Part shown: positions 16,041 to 24,161 of the stretch, one piece after another | How the letters are laid out: each line of letters begins with the position of its first letter | Numbering within the stretch: the stretch's first letter is position 1 | Assembly: GCA_964390695.1 (NCBI GenBank) | Contig: CAYMKI010000009.1 | Coordinates: 1-40,321, forward strand | DNA from: CAWACC01 sp964390695 | GTDB lineage: Bacteria > Chlamydiota > Chlamydiia > Chlamydiales > Parachlamydiaceae | DNA: 40,321 bases | Reading direction: 5' to 3' | Notes under the pieces: model-generated | The model's database searches: none | Told to the model about the DNA's origin: nothing | Seen by the model: the letters and a program-made list of their open reading frames with translations, nothing else | Made by a program: the position numbers and the translations under genes

Positions 16041-16973
16041 ATGACTAATGAATTAAGTTCTTCTATGGATAAAAAACGCATCTTCTTGATGGATTGGAGT
16101 GCATATCCATCTCAGGAAAATACACATACAGCAATCGATAAACTTCTCAATACGATCGATTTCAACGTCTTCGCTGGGTACATAGCGTTTCCGTTTGCTA
16201 CCACCCTGGCTATTCGCGACAAATATGCCGATTCCCCCTTAAAATTCGGAGTGGACGCTATGTTAAATACCCAAAAAGGGTGTTTTACCGAGCCCATTGC
16301 TGCGAGACTCTTGGGAGAATCCCAAATCCCTTTTGCAATCATTGACAAAAAAACCATCGAGTCTGATCCAAGCTTTCTCGCCACGCAAATTCCCAGGCTC
16401 CTGCAATATAATGTCCAACCTTTTATCTGTTTCGGTGAATCGCTTGAAGATTATCAGCAGGGACATTCCAGAAGTGTTTTATCAGATGTACTTGCAAAAC
16501 TGATAAAGGAGATATCACCGCATTTGTTGATGAACCTCCATCTGGTTTACGATCCTGAATGGTTGGATCTTCTACCTTCCAAGCCCTCTTTGAAAGAACT
16601 GCTGCAATCCTATCAAGTCTGCCGTGAAATTCTCGAAGAACAGGCAGGAGCACAAATAGGCAAAGAGATTCACTTAATCGGCGCTCTCTCCTATGACTTG
16701 GAGGATTTTTCTGCAGCTTCATCGCCGTTCCCGGTCGACGGCTTTTATTTCAAAAAAGCCGGACTACATCAAGCAGATATAGATAAATTTCTTTTAAATC
16801 ATAATGCGCTAACTTTAGATGCAGAAGCACCTGATTCTTCTACGGATATTGTGCAACCCGACATTGCTATCGAACAACCCGAACCGACTCCCCCTCTAAC
16901 CTCAACGTCAACCGAGGTTTCAGAATCGGAGAATTTAGATTACAGATCAGATACTCCTCCTTCGTCAGAGTAA
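16041..16973 (+). CDS. Triosephosphate-isomerase-like protein without catalytic residues
   Basis: The protein has 310 residues from the ATG at 16041, which has AAGGA upstream; an in-frame ATG at 15987 lacks a ribosome site. The whole TIM barrel can be followed by eye: KFGVDAMLNTQKGCFTEPIA corresponds to GAQNV...GAFTGE, PFICFGESLEDYQQG to PVLCIGETxxxxxxG, LVYDPEW to IAYEPVW, and VDGFYFKKAGLH to IDGALVGGASL. The active-site positions are lost: the NWK lysine region reads MDWSAYP, the IGHSERR histidine loop reads AIIDKKTI, the base Glu is Asp in VYDPEW, and flexible loop 6 (AIGTG) reads LDLLP. About 50 Pro/Ser/Thr/Glu-rich residues extend the C-terminus. It is probably a non-catalytic paralogue with a new role. 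Confidence 0.75.
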   Translation: MTNELSSSMDKKRIFLMDWSAYPSQENTHTAIDKLLNTIDFNVFAGYIAFPFATTLAIRDKYADSPLKFGVDAMLNTQKGCFTEPIAARLLGESQIPFAIIDKKTIESDPSFLATQIPRLLQYNVQPFICFGESLEDYQQGHSRSVLSDVLAKLIKEISPHLLMNLHLVYDPEWLDLLPSKPSLKELLQSYQVCREILEEQAGAQIGKEIHLIGALSYDLEDFSAASSPFPVDGFYFKKAGLHQADIDKFLLNHNALTLDAEAPDSSTDIVQPDIAIEQPEPTPPLTSTSTEVSESENLDYRSDTPPSSE

Positions 16974-17021
16974 CAGAGGCTCAGAGGTTTCAGTAAAACC
17001 GGACAGTTTGACTGACAGCGC

Positions 17022-17050
17022 TAAAATTGTGCGCGAAGCGCACAATTTTA
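17022..17050. terminator. Strong bidirectional hairpin terminator
   Basis: TAAAATTGTGCGC and GCGCACAATTTTA form a perfect 13-pair stem around the loop GAA. The A-rich left edge and T-rich right edge serve both directions. It lies between the convergent isomerase-like and AGCS genes. Confidence 0.85.
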
Positions 17051-17061
17051 TATTTTTGCTT

Positions 17062-18414
17062 TTATTGTTTTTCTTTGGTCAAGAATAGCTGGGTTTCAGC
17101 AATAATGACTCCGGACAGAGCAATCAAAGCTATCAAGTTGGGTATAGCCATCAAACCGTTGAAAATGTCGGCCAACAGCCATACGGTTTCCATCTTCAAA
17201 GCCGCTCCGGGAACAATCACCAGAGTATACAGTATCCTATAAAATATCACAGACCTTGAGCCGAAGATATATTCACAGCATTTTTCACCATAATATCCCC
17301 AGGCAATAATGGTGGAAAAAGCAAACAAAATCAACCCTATAGCGACAATGTAAGCTCCTCCACTGATGGTGGTATTGAATGCTTCTATGGCCATGGAAGC
17401 TCCGCTTAATGCCGCTCCCGATTCCGTAGTTTGTCCATGCACGCCTGTCACTGCCAATACCAACCCTGTGATGCTGCACACAATAACCGTGGACAATAAA
17501 GCCCCTGTCATGGTGATCATAGCCTGACGAGCTGGACTGTCGGTTTTAGCAGCGGCTGCTGCGATAGAGGAAATTCCCAACCCTGCTTCATTGGAGAACA
17601 CACTGCGGGCCACTCCCCACTGGATAGCGAGCATTACAGAAGCTCCAGCAAATCCTCCAAAAGCGGCCTGACCTTCAAAAGCGCTATGGATGATATCGGA
17701 AAGAGCCTGAGGAATGCGATCGAAATGAAAAACCAAAATAATCAGGCCGGCACCTATATAAAAAAGGGCCATCAACGGTACTAATACGCCAGCCACTTGA
17801 CCTATGCTGCGCACTCCGCCTAAGATGACCAATCCGGTGAGGGCTGCGATGATGACCCCATTCCACCATGAATTCATCTGCCAAAATGTACTTGCAGCCT
17901 CAGAAATGGCATTTGCCTGAACCATATTGCCGGTGCCGATAGCAGCTACACAACCAAAAAAGGCAAATAAAAGAGCCAGCCACTTCCAGCCAAGTCCTCG
18001 TTCAATATATTGCATGGGACCGCCCATCATTTCGCCTCTATCATCAATCTGCCTATATTTCACCGCGAGTAGAGACTCTGCATATTTGGTGGCCATGCCT
18101 ACAAAAGCTGTCAGCCACATCCAAAACATAGACCCCAGCCCACCGATAGATATGGCCGTTGAGACACCCACAATAGTGCCTGTTCCGATAGCTCCGGCTA
18201 AAGAAGTCATAAGGGCTTGAAAATGACTGATATCTCCCTGGCTTTTTGCCTTTTCGGCTGCAAACACCTGTTTTATCGCGTAACCTAAATAGCGAAACTG
18301 TACGCCTTTTAAAATGAACGTTAAATACAGACCTGTTCCAATCAAAAGCAAAAGCAGCGGAATGCCCCAAACGATATCTTTAAATTGGAGGAGATAATGC
18401 TCTATTGTACCCAT
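17062..18414 (-). CDS. AGCS-family sodium:amino-acid symporter
   Basis: The 450-residue protein has about 10-11 hydrophobic spans and the hallmarks of the alanine/glycine:cation symporter family. Near the N-terminus is GIPLLLLLIGTGLYLTFILK followed by VQFRYLGYAIKQVF. Around residues 70-90 is LAGAIGTGTIVGVSTAISIG, and further on are MGGPMQYIERGLG and SNEAGLGISSIAAAAAKTD. Members import alanine, glycine or related amino acids with Na+, a sensible function for a bacterium dependent on host amino acids. AAAGG lies five bases before the ATG. The gene ends at the shared hairpin at 17022-17050. The exact substrate is not readable. Confidence 0.93.
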   Translation of the reverse strand: MGTIEHYLLQFKDIVWGIPLLLLLIGTGLYLTFILKGVQFRYLGYAIKQVFAAEKAKSQGDISHFQALMTSLAGAIGTGTIVGVSTAISIGGLGSMFWMWLTAFVGMATKYAESLLAVKYRQIDDRGEMMGGPMQYIERGLGWKWLALLFAFFGCVAAIGTGNMVQANAISEAASTFWQMNSWWNGVIIAALTGLVILGGVRSIGQVAGVLVPLMALFYIGAGLIILVFHFDRIPQALSDIIHSAFEGQAAFGGFAGASVMLAIQWGVARSVFSNEAGLGISSIAAAAAKTDSPARQAMITMTGALLSTVIVCSITGLVLAVTGVHGQTTESGAALSGASMAIEAFNTTISGGAYIVAIGLILFAFSTIIAWGYYGEKCCEYIFGSRSVIFYRILYTLVIVPGAALKMETVWLLADIFNGLMAIPNLIALIALSGVIIAETQLFLTKEKQ

Positions 18415-18801
18415 GAAAACCTTTATATTATTATTGAGGAAATTGCAAAACTACAGACAGCTTCTATTATTAAAACTCAACTTGCTCCCTAAATTCATAT
18501 CCTTCAAAGACGAAATTATACTTATAGCTCTTTTTTTTTCAAAGGGCAAAAACAAGAATCCAAGGCTGTTTCCAAAATCCCTGATTCCAAATTTTCAGCT
18601 TGTTTGGGTTTATCTCCATAGGCATTTTTATTTTCATGCTGAATAGTTACTTATCACGCCTCTTCCTTGCTGATTTTATATAATTTTCTTGATTGGAAGA
18701 CCTCTTTGTGATAATGAATAAAAGAATAGACATGTCGCCGGTTTAATGCTAGGCGCTGGTTTCAACATATTATTAGTATTTGATATTCTGAAGAACTCTA
18801 A
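18415..18801. other. Gene-free stretch upstream of dps
   Basis: I see no supported gene here. An open frame on the plus strand beginning at 18413 overlaps the AGCS start, has no ribosome site and encodes a biased Leu/Lys/Phe-rich peptide. A 32-codon minus-strand frame near 18550-18640 also lacks a ribosome site. No tRNA fold was found. The right end carries the probable dps promoter. Confidence 0.5.
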
Positions 18802-18831
18802 TTGATTGCTTGTCAAGCTTGTATCTATACT
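18802..18831 (+). promoter_or_regulatory. Probable dps promoter with inverted repeat in the spacer
   Basis: TTGATT (18802-18807) and TATACT (18826-18831) are spaced by 18 bases, a reasonable sigma70-type promoter about 50 bases before the dps ATG. The spacer contains the inverted repeat GCTTG-T-CAAGC, a possible repressor site. Confidence 0.4.
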
Positions 18832-18880
18832 GAATTCTCAGAAATAAATTTTACAGGAGCGGTTCAACACCGGATAAACG

Positions 18881-19402
18881 ATGAAAAGTAAAAAGATACC
18901 CTCAGAATTAGCAACTCCTCATTTCTTTCCATTACAAGACAGGAATAAAATCGCCGAGCACATTAATCCCCTCATTGCCGATGCTTTCGCCCTATATGTA
19001 AAAACAAAAAATTACCATTGGCATCTTTTTGGGTCTCATTTTCGTGACTACCACATTCTCTTTGACGAACAGGCCGATCAAGTATTCGCCATGATCGATG
19101 TCTTAGCTGAAAGACTGCGAAAATTAGGGACTACCACCGTGCGCTCGATAGGACACATCCAACGACTGAAAACCTTGAAGGATAGCGATGAGGAACTTCT
19201 TAGCGCAGAACAGATGATTAAACAACTGATAAACGATAACCAACAATTTGCCGATAGCCTGCGCAAGGCGCACGGCATTTGCAGCAAGCACTATGATGTA
19301 GCCACTACGAGTCTTCTAGAAGGCTTTATTGATGAAACAGAAAGGCGCATATGGTTTCTCTTTGAAACCATATCAACAAACCCTACCAAAAAGCGTGTAT
19401 AA
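18881..19402 (+). CDS. dps: Dps-family ferritin-like DNA-protection protein
   Basis: Dps dodecamers oxidise and store iron and protect DNA against peroxide. The 173-residue protein has the Dps fold: KTKNYHWHLFGSHFRDYHIL followed by FDEQADQVFAMIDVLAERLR supplies the His, Asp and Glu ligands of the inter-subunit ferroxidase site. RKLGTTTVRSIGHIQRL is the typical connecting segment, and a long C-terminal helix pair ends in a basic tail (NPTKKRV). The N-terminus (MKSKKIPSELATP) is short and Lys-rich. The downstream cytochrome c peroxidase gene starts inside this coding region, so the two are coupled in one peroxide-defence unit. Confidence 0.93.
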   Translation: MKSKKIPSELATPHFFPLQDRNKIAEHINPLIADAFALYVKTKNYHWHLFGSHFRDYHILFDEQADQVFAMIDVLAERLRKLGTTTVRSIGHIQRLKTLKDSDEELLSAEQMIKQLINDNQQFADSLRKAHGICSKHYDVATTSLLEGFIDETERRIWFLFETISTNPTKKRV

Positions 19403-20462
19403 ATTACTTTCTCGCGTCTTTTACTTTGCGGGCATTAGCTTTAAATTTTTATATTTCACTGTCCCATTCCCGGCCGAAGGCTCAACTTCAGAAATGCACT
19501 CCACTCCACCCTTAGAAATTCCCTTAGGATTGCCGCCTATCCCTTGGCCTGAAGACAACCCCTATTCACGTGATAAAGCTGAACTTGGCCGCCTGCTCTA
19601 TTTTGATCAAAGACTTTCTTCCGATCAAACCGTATCCTGCGCCAGCTGTCACAATATCCGCTGCGGTTTCAGTGACTGCAGATCGTTGCCTATCGGCATC
19701 AATCATGAAGTAGGCTCCAGACATTCTCCCACTGTCATCAACGCAGCCTATTCCACACATCTATTCTGGGATGGCAGAGCTAAATCTCTAGAAGAGCAGT
19801 GCAAAGGGCCTTTGGCAAATCCTAAAGAGATGACAGATGCCAAAGATGTTCATGAAGCACACAGGCAATGTGCAGAGCAAGTCAAAAGGATTTCAGGCTA
19901 TAAGCCTTTATTTAAAAAAGCATTTGGCAGTGATGAGATTGATATCGACCAGATTGCTAAGGCCATAGCCACATTCGAGCGCACGATATTATCCGGAAAC
20001 TCCCCCTACGACCGCTATCAAGCCGGCGACACCACAGCGCTTACCGAAGAGCAAGTGAAAGGCATGCAGGTATTCGAAAAAGCCGAATGCGCACGCTGCC
20101 ATGCCGGGTACAACTTTTCCGATGGCCGGTTTTTAAATATCGGTGTGGGCATGGATGCCCCACACCCAGATCTTGGAAGATACGCCATCACACATTTAGA
20201 TAATGACCGGGGCGCTTTCAAAGTGCCGACTTTGCGTGAAGTCGAACACACAGGTCCATATATGCACGATGGCAGTCTGAAAACCCTGGAAGCCGTCATA
20301 GATTATTACGACAAAGGGGGCAACAAAAATAAAAACCTACACCCTCTCATGCGCCCTTTGCATTTGTCGGATCAAGACAAAAAAGCCCTATTGAGTTTTT
20401 TAAAAGCTCTCAGCGGTGAAGGCTGGCACAATTTTCGAGAACCGAAGAAATTTCCTCAATAA
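19332..20462 (+). CDS. Di-heme cytochrome c peroxidase (CcpA/MauG family)
   Basis: The protein has 376 residues. Two CxxCH heme sites are present: CASCH near residue 103 and CARCH near 255. LGRLLYFDQRLSSDQTVSCA, HSPTVINAAYSTHLFWDGRA, LFKKAFGS and KVPTLREVEHTGPYMHDGSL are typical of bacterial di-heme peroxidases, which reduce H2O2 in the periplasm with electrons from cytochrome c. A hydrophobic export segment covers about residues 24-46. The ATG at 19332 has GAAGG eight bases upstream but lies inside dps; a GTG at 19395, overlapping the dps stop by eight bases, would give a more ordinary signal peptide, so the true start is open. Overlap with dps implies joint expression against oxidative stress. 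Confidence 0.92.
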   Translation: MKQKGAYGFSLKPYQQTLPKSVYKLLSRVFYFAGISFKFLYFTVPFPAEGSTSEMHSTPPLEIPLGLPPIPWPEDNPYSRDKAELGRLLYFDQRLSSDQTVSCASCHNIRCGFSDCRSLPIGINHEVGSRHSPTVINAAYSTHLFWDGRAKSLEEQCKGPLANPKEMTDAKDVHEAHRQCAEQVKRISGYKPLFKKAFGSDEIDIDQIAKAIATFERTILSGNSPYDRYQAGDTTALTEEQVKGMQVFEKAECARCHAGYNFSDGRFLNIGVGMDAPHPDLGRYAITHLDNDRGAFKVPTLREVEHTGPYMHDGSLKTLEAVIDYYDKGGNKNKNLHPLMRPLHLSDQDKKALLSFLKALSGEGWHNFREPKKFPQ

Positions 20463-20735
20463 GGTGTAAAGTCAGACGTAGTAGCGTGTGTGATGGGTCC
20501 TTTCAATATCTTTGTTGATATCTTACTGTTTTTCTAGGCAAAATTAAGGTTTTTTTGCAATTTTACAATAAAATTGTAAGAATGAGACTCAAAATCACAA
20601 TTGAGTTGTAAAAATGCGACATATAAAGCGCTTGTTAAAAACTCTGGCACAAAGTTTCTTTCTTTTAGGACCGCGGGCAGGGTCTTCTGATAAGAAAGAT
20701 TTGTGTTTCATCTTTTTGAACAAATCTTGCTAAGT
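20463..20735. other. Intergenic region with operator-like repeats and hairpins
   Basis: This stretch has no recognisable gene. It holds an AT-rich hairpin, CAATTTTA-CAA-TAAAATTG (20558-20576), a tandem pair of 15-base direct repeats (listed separately), and an imperfect stem around 20660-20697 (CTTTCTT with AAGAAAG, GACC with GGTC) that could end the minus-strand small gene. Confidence 0.5.
20574..20620 (+). repeat. Tandem 15-base direct repeat resembling an operator
   Basis: TTGTAAGAATGAGAC (20574-20588) and TTGTAAAAATGCGAC (20606-20620) match at 13 of 15 positions and start exactly 32 bases apart, about three helical turns. Between them is the inverted pair ACTCAA/TTGAGT. The spacing suggests binding of a regulator to one helix face, but no gene start follows on either strand. 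Confidence 0.45.
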
Positions 20736-20846
20736 CTAAGCATTCTTGCTTTGCTTCTTTTCTTGTTTTTTAGCCTTGCGTTCTTTCGCCGTCATGGTAG
20801 GCTTTTTCTTCTCATCTTTCCGATGTTTCACAACTTCTTTCGTCAT
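20736..20846 (-). CDS. Small Lys-rich protein, 36 residues
   Basis: This short frame encodes 36 residues beginning MTKEVVKHRKDEKKKPTMTA, very rich in Lys and Glu and without hydrophobic segments. AGAGG stands seven bases before the ATG, a strong ribosome site. Small basic proteins with a core like KKxPxMTxKEKRAAKK are, from memory, widespread and uncharacterised in bacteria, which supports this as a real gene. A charged peptide of this kind could bind nucleic acid or ribosomes; no function is assigned. Confidence 0.6.
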   Translation of the reverse strand: MTKEVVKHRKDEKKKPTMTAKERKAKKQEKKQSKNA

Positions 20847-20991
20847 AGGTTTTCCTCTATAAAATTCATATCAATTATACTAAACAGGATAGCTTATGAT
20901 AGCTAATCCTTGCAGCAAAAAAATGCACTATCGTGTATTAATGCATAATCGGTACATTCCTTTGGCGCAAGGCGATTCCGTAAGCTCTGCT

Positions 20992-22530
20992 TTACCCTGA
21001 TGAGGTGATAACCACCCTTGCAATAGGTTGCGAGGCATAATGATAGGGGATGATATGCTTATCCACAATCCTTACCTTGCTTGGATCGGCTCCCTGTGCG
21101 ATAGCAAGTGCCATGACCTGCTCTTCTAGATCAGCGATCATCTTGTCCCGTTCTGTCAAAGTCAAAACAGTGTCGATCGTAGCTGAAAACTCAGCTAAGG
21201 CAGCTCCATAGGCATTCGCCACATTGGAATGACCAGGACTCCTGAATCGCTCGTTCCAATCTTGGTATTTAAAGAGCGATGCCCCTCCGCCTATCATAAC
21301 AACAGGCAAATACTGCTCATCTATACCAATGGAATGAACCAGCTCTTGAATGTCATCTCTTGCTTTGTTAACGACATCTTGGCACGTATTACGCGATATT
21401 TTTATCCTGCTGGGTTGAGCACCATGAATATCGACTGTACCAAGAGCTAAAGCAACATCTGTAAGTGTCAAGCAGTTACCTCCAAAAGAAATACCTTGAG
21501 TAAAGGTATCTTTTCCACAGCTTAAGGGGCCTATCTTGATCCCCTCGGAATCAACGTGACTGCCACCGCCAAGTGCAATGGATAATACGTCGGGCATCGA
21601 AAAATTTAAGGCGATGCCCCCCATCTTAGACTTATTCAATCGCCTCCTGGGATATCCACTACGAACAACCCCTACATCAGTGGACGTCCCACCCACATCA
21701 ACAACAATGGCATCATTCCATCCAGCAAGTTTGGCTCCTCCAATAAAGGAATTGGTAGGTCCTGCTGAAATTGTCAGAACGGGATATTCGCTAGCATGCT
21801 CTAAGTGCATACGACTACCATTATTTTGTGTAATCCAAAGAGGACATGTCAATTTATTCTCTGCCAAAGTGTGCTGCAGGCGCGAAAATCCATTTTTCAT
21901 AAATCTTTTCAAAGAGGCATTTAAAAGAGTGGAGTTTTCCCTTTCAATAAAGCCTATTCCACCAATTTGATGAGATAAAGATACGGGAAAATCCTTTCCT
22001 AGTATATCATGGGCAATCGATTTTACCTCTCGCTCCTGGATAGCATTCAAAGGCGAAAAAACGCCTATAACAGCTAGACTTTCTGCACCTTGCCGGACAA
22101 GGCATTCTAAAGCGCGCTTGACTTCATTTGAATCGAATGATGATATAGGAGTTCCATCACATTCGTATCCACCTCCAACGGATACAGTGCCAGCATAAAT
22201 AACCTCTTTGAGGTCATTGGGCCATGAATAGCACGAAGGAATAGACTCTGGGTGATGCCCAGCTATGCGGATCACACCAACACGGTAGAGTCCCATCCTT
22301 TGTAAAATAGCATTTGTAGCATGGGTGGTGCCCAAGCAAACGTCTTCGATCATCTCGGGTGATAACTTTGCTGTTTTTAGTAGATCGCAAATAACCCTTG
22401 CAAATCCAATGTCTACGGGGTCGGTCGTTAAACATTTAGCAAAAGCTATTATATTAGTACTCTCATCTACAATAACACCATCAGTGTGTGTTCCGCCTAT
22501 ATCAATTCCTATTTTATATTTTTTATTCAT
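20992..22530 (-). CDS. Hydantoinase/oxoprolinase family protein (HyuA-like)
   Basis: The protein has 512 residues and matches the short hydantoinase A/oxoprolinase class. The N-terminal nucleotide-binding segment KIGIDIGGTHTDGVIVDEST and CLGTTHATNAIL are diagnostic, VVDVGGTSTDVGVVRSGYP is the second phosphate-binding loop of the actin-like ATPase fold, and MIGGGASLF lies near the C-terminus. The family uses ATP to open cyclic amides such as 5-oxoproline or hydantoins. It follows the DUF917 gene by four bases, the usual pairing of these families, and the two probably form one enzyme system. The substrate is unknown. Confidence 0.9.
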   Translation of the reverse strand: MNKKYKIGIDIGGTHTDGVIVDESTNIIAFAKCLTTDPVDIGFARVICDLLKTAKLSPEMIEDVCLGTTHATNAILQRMGLYRVGVIRIAGHHPESIPSCYSWPNDLKEVIYAGTVSVGGGYECDGTPISSFDSNEVKRALECLVRQGAESLAVIGVFSPLNAIQEREVKSIAHDILGKDFPVSLSHQIGGIGFIERENSTLLNASLKRFMKNGFSRLQHTLAENKLTCPLWITQNNGSRMHLEHASEYPVLTISAGPTNSFIGGAKLAGWNDAIVVDVGGTSTDVGVVRSGYPRRRLNKSKMGGIALNFSMPDVLSIALGGGSHVDSEGIKIGPLSCGKDTFTQGISFGGNCLTLTDVALALGTVDIHGAQPSRIKISRNTCQDVVNKARDDIQELVHSIGIDEQYLPVVMIGGGASLFKYQDWNERFRSPGHSNVANAYGAALAEFSATIDTVLTLTERDKMIADLEEQVMALAIAQGADPSKVRIVDKHIIPYHYASQPIARVVITSSG

Positions 22531-22534
22531 TTTT

Positions 22535-23596
22535 TTAACTCAAATTGAACGGTTTATACTCTATATTATAACCAAAATATTTGGGTCCCACTAAATCGAG
22601 CCCAGCCTCGCTCTGCCAAAGCCCTGGAGACGGAAGGGCAATGACGTTGACTTTTATTCCGTATTGCAAGGACTCACTTGTCAATGGCGTTCCACTTTCC
22701 TGCTCAATCAGCATGATTATATCAGGCGTCGTTGCAACATAATCTCCATTTGATTTTGCAATAAGGTACTCATTTTGGTAAAAAAGCTCCAACACTTGCG
22801 CATCATTACAAATAGTCACTTTCCCCTTCAAAAATCCGGCATAAATTTTTTGGTCTATGTCGGTAATTTTGCCAGATCCAACGCATACGCCTCCGGTTAA
22901 GTCCAGTAACGGCTGCAAAGGATCCTTGCCTTTTTTTTGCGCAGACGATACAACTTCGCCAATCTTCACTGCCAGGGAGACACTACCAGGCACAACTGCC
23001 GAGGCGGCTTGAGCTCCTGTCATGAGATAACTCGATAAAGCGGCATTGGATCCCATCGCCACAGCCACATGTCTGGCAATTTTTTCCAAAGACATAACAC
23101 TGTCCGTCTCTATAACAACCTTGTTACCTAAACGATCTACTATAAAGGCAGGAACAGCAGGTATTTGGTTCAGATTACACGAGGTCATCTGAAGTTCAGG
23201 AAACGCTCTGCCCATCATATCGGCATCCAAGATGGGCAGCCCTAATCGCCCCGCCACGGAAAATGGCACAAAGGCATTTCCTCCTCCAATTTCAATCGGC
23301 ATCAAAACCGAAGCTTTTTTCCCCAGAATTTTTTCCAGATGACCTATCAATGTTATAAACTCGTTGCCGCTAGGGATTTTCTCCATACCCACTAAAGGAG
23401 CCCCCATGAAACCTACTGGTACTACAAGGTCATCTGAGGAGATAGCTGAAATTGGAATAACCTCCACCGGTCCATGTTTTTCTAATTGATACTGGGCACT
23501 CATCAGTTCGTAAGAGGGGTCCCCACCACCTCCAGAGCCCAAAATGGCACTGCCCAAGGCCATATTTTGCAAGTCGCTGCTTGTAAATTGACGCAT
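22535..23596 (-). CDS. DUF917 family protein (S-methyl-thiohydantoin desulfurase-like)
   Basis: The protein has 353 residues. The start at 23596 is set by GAGGG seven bases upstream; an extended frame to 23638 lacks this. The N-terminus LQNMALGSAILGSGGGGDPS is the characteristic DUF917 opening, followed by PVGFMGAPLVGMEKIPSG, PIEIGGGNAFVPF and LDADMMGRAFPELQM. Members are nearly always encoded with HyuA-type proteins, as here; one member gave the name S-methyl-thiohydantoin desulfurase domain. The pair forms a compact operon, flanked by AT-rich DNA upstream. The chemical role is inferred from the partner and not from known catalytic residues. Confidence 0.88.
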   Translation of the reverse strand: MRQFTSSDLQNMALGSAILGSGGGGDPSYELMSAQYQLEKHGPVEVIPISAISSDDLVVPVGFMGAPLVGMEKIPSGNEFITLIGHLEKILGKKASVLMPIEIGGGNAFVPFSVAGRLGLPILDADMMGRAFPELQMTSCNLNQIPAVPAFIVDRLGNKVVIETDSVMSLEKIARHVAVAMGSNAALSSYLMTGAQAASAVVPGSVSLAVKIGEVVSSAQKKGKDPLQPLLDLTGGVCVGSGKITDIDQKIYAGFLKGKVTICNDAQVLELFYQNEYLIAKSNGDYVATTPDIIMLIEQESGTPLTSESLQYGIKVNVIALPSPGLWQSEAGLDLVGPKYFGYNIEYKPFNLS

Positions 23597-23758
23597 AAAT
23601 TTTCCCTCGATTATTAATAATTCAATACAACTATTCATAAAGTTGCATGTAAATATATATATTAATTAATTACGTAGACTTACAGATAATATAAAGAATA
23701 ATCTGCAAAATCACATAATTAAACAAACACGAATAAAACAAATAAATGTATAAGCTGA

Positions 23759-24001
23759 TTAAGCTTTAATAATACTCAAAAGTGCGGTGCACACGACCAG
23801 AATGACTTGTACAATCTTGGAAATAATACCTTTTGTAAAGTCTATAAGAAGAGAAAGACAGAAATTTTTAGAAGACAAAGATGGTAATGACAAAGACAAT
23901 AACTGCGCATCTGTTCCAGGTGAACAGAGACATTTTGCAAAGTCTATGTCGAAGCATGCTTTTAATAGTTCATGCGGTGTATCTATACAGTACTGAGACA
24001 T
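23759..24001 (-). CDS. Small hypothetical protein with hydrophobic C-terminus
   Basis: The protein has 80 residues and is not recognised. AAAGGA lies eight bases before the ATG, better than most starts in the window. It has six Cys residues (two in KCLCSPG), a Leu/Ser-rich middle (LLSLSLPSLSS) and a hydrophobic C-terminal helix (GIISKIVQVILVVCTALLSI) that could insert in a membrane. The opposite strand also has an open frame here but without a comparable ribosome site. It could be a small inclusion- or envelope-associated protein, but nothing proves function. Confidence 0.45.
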   Translation of the reverse strand: MSQYCIDTPHELLKACFDIDFAKCLCSPGTDAQLLSLSLPSLSSKNFCLSLLIDFTKGIISKIVQVILVVCTALLSIIKA

Positions 24002-24161
24002 GACAATTTTCCTTTTATTACGTGGCGTTTATCCACCACGCTAGCTGTAAATTTACACTATTTATTAACAATAATGCAAGAAAAAACATCGATTAAAATA
24101 TCGAGATTTTGCAAAGTCATGTGCAAAGTCCAGTTGAAGATTAACCTTTTCATATTGTATA

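Noticed and set aside
18413..18646. Plus-strand frame of 77 codons upstream of dps
   Set aside because: It starts within the first codon of the AGCS gene on the other strand, has no ribosome site, and its Leu/Lys/Phe-rich product looks like translated AT-rich DNA.
20703..20906. Plus-strand frame of 67 codons, very Phe/Leu-rich
   Set aside because: It is the antisense shadow of the 36-residue Lys-rich gene (Lys codons read as Phe/Leu), and it has no ribosome site.
20896..21000. Plus-strand frame of 34 residues beginning MIANPCSKK, with AGGA upstream
   Set aside because: The ribosome site is weak, the peptide has no notable composition, and its end overlaps the HyuA-like gene.
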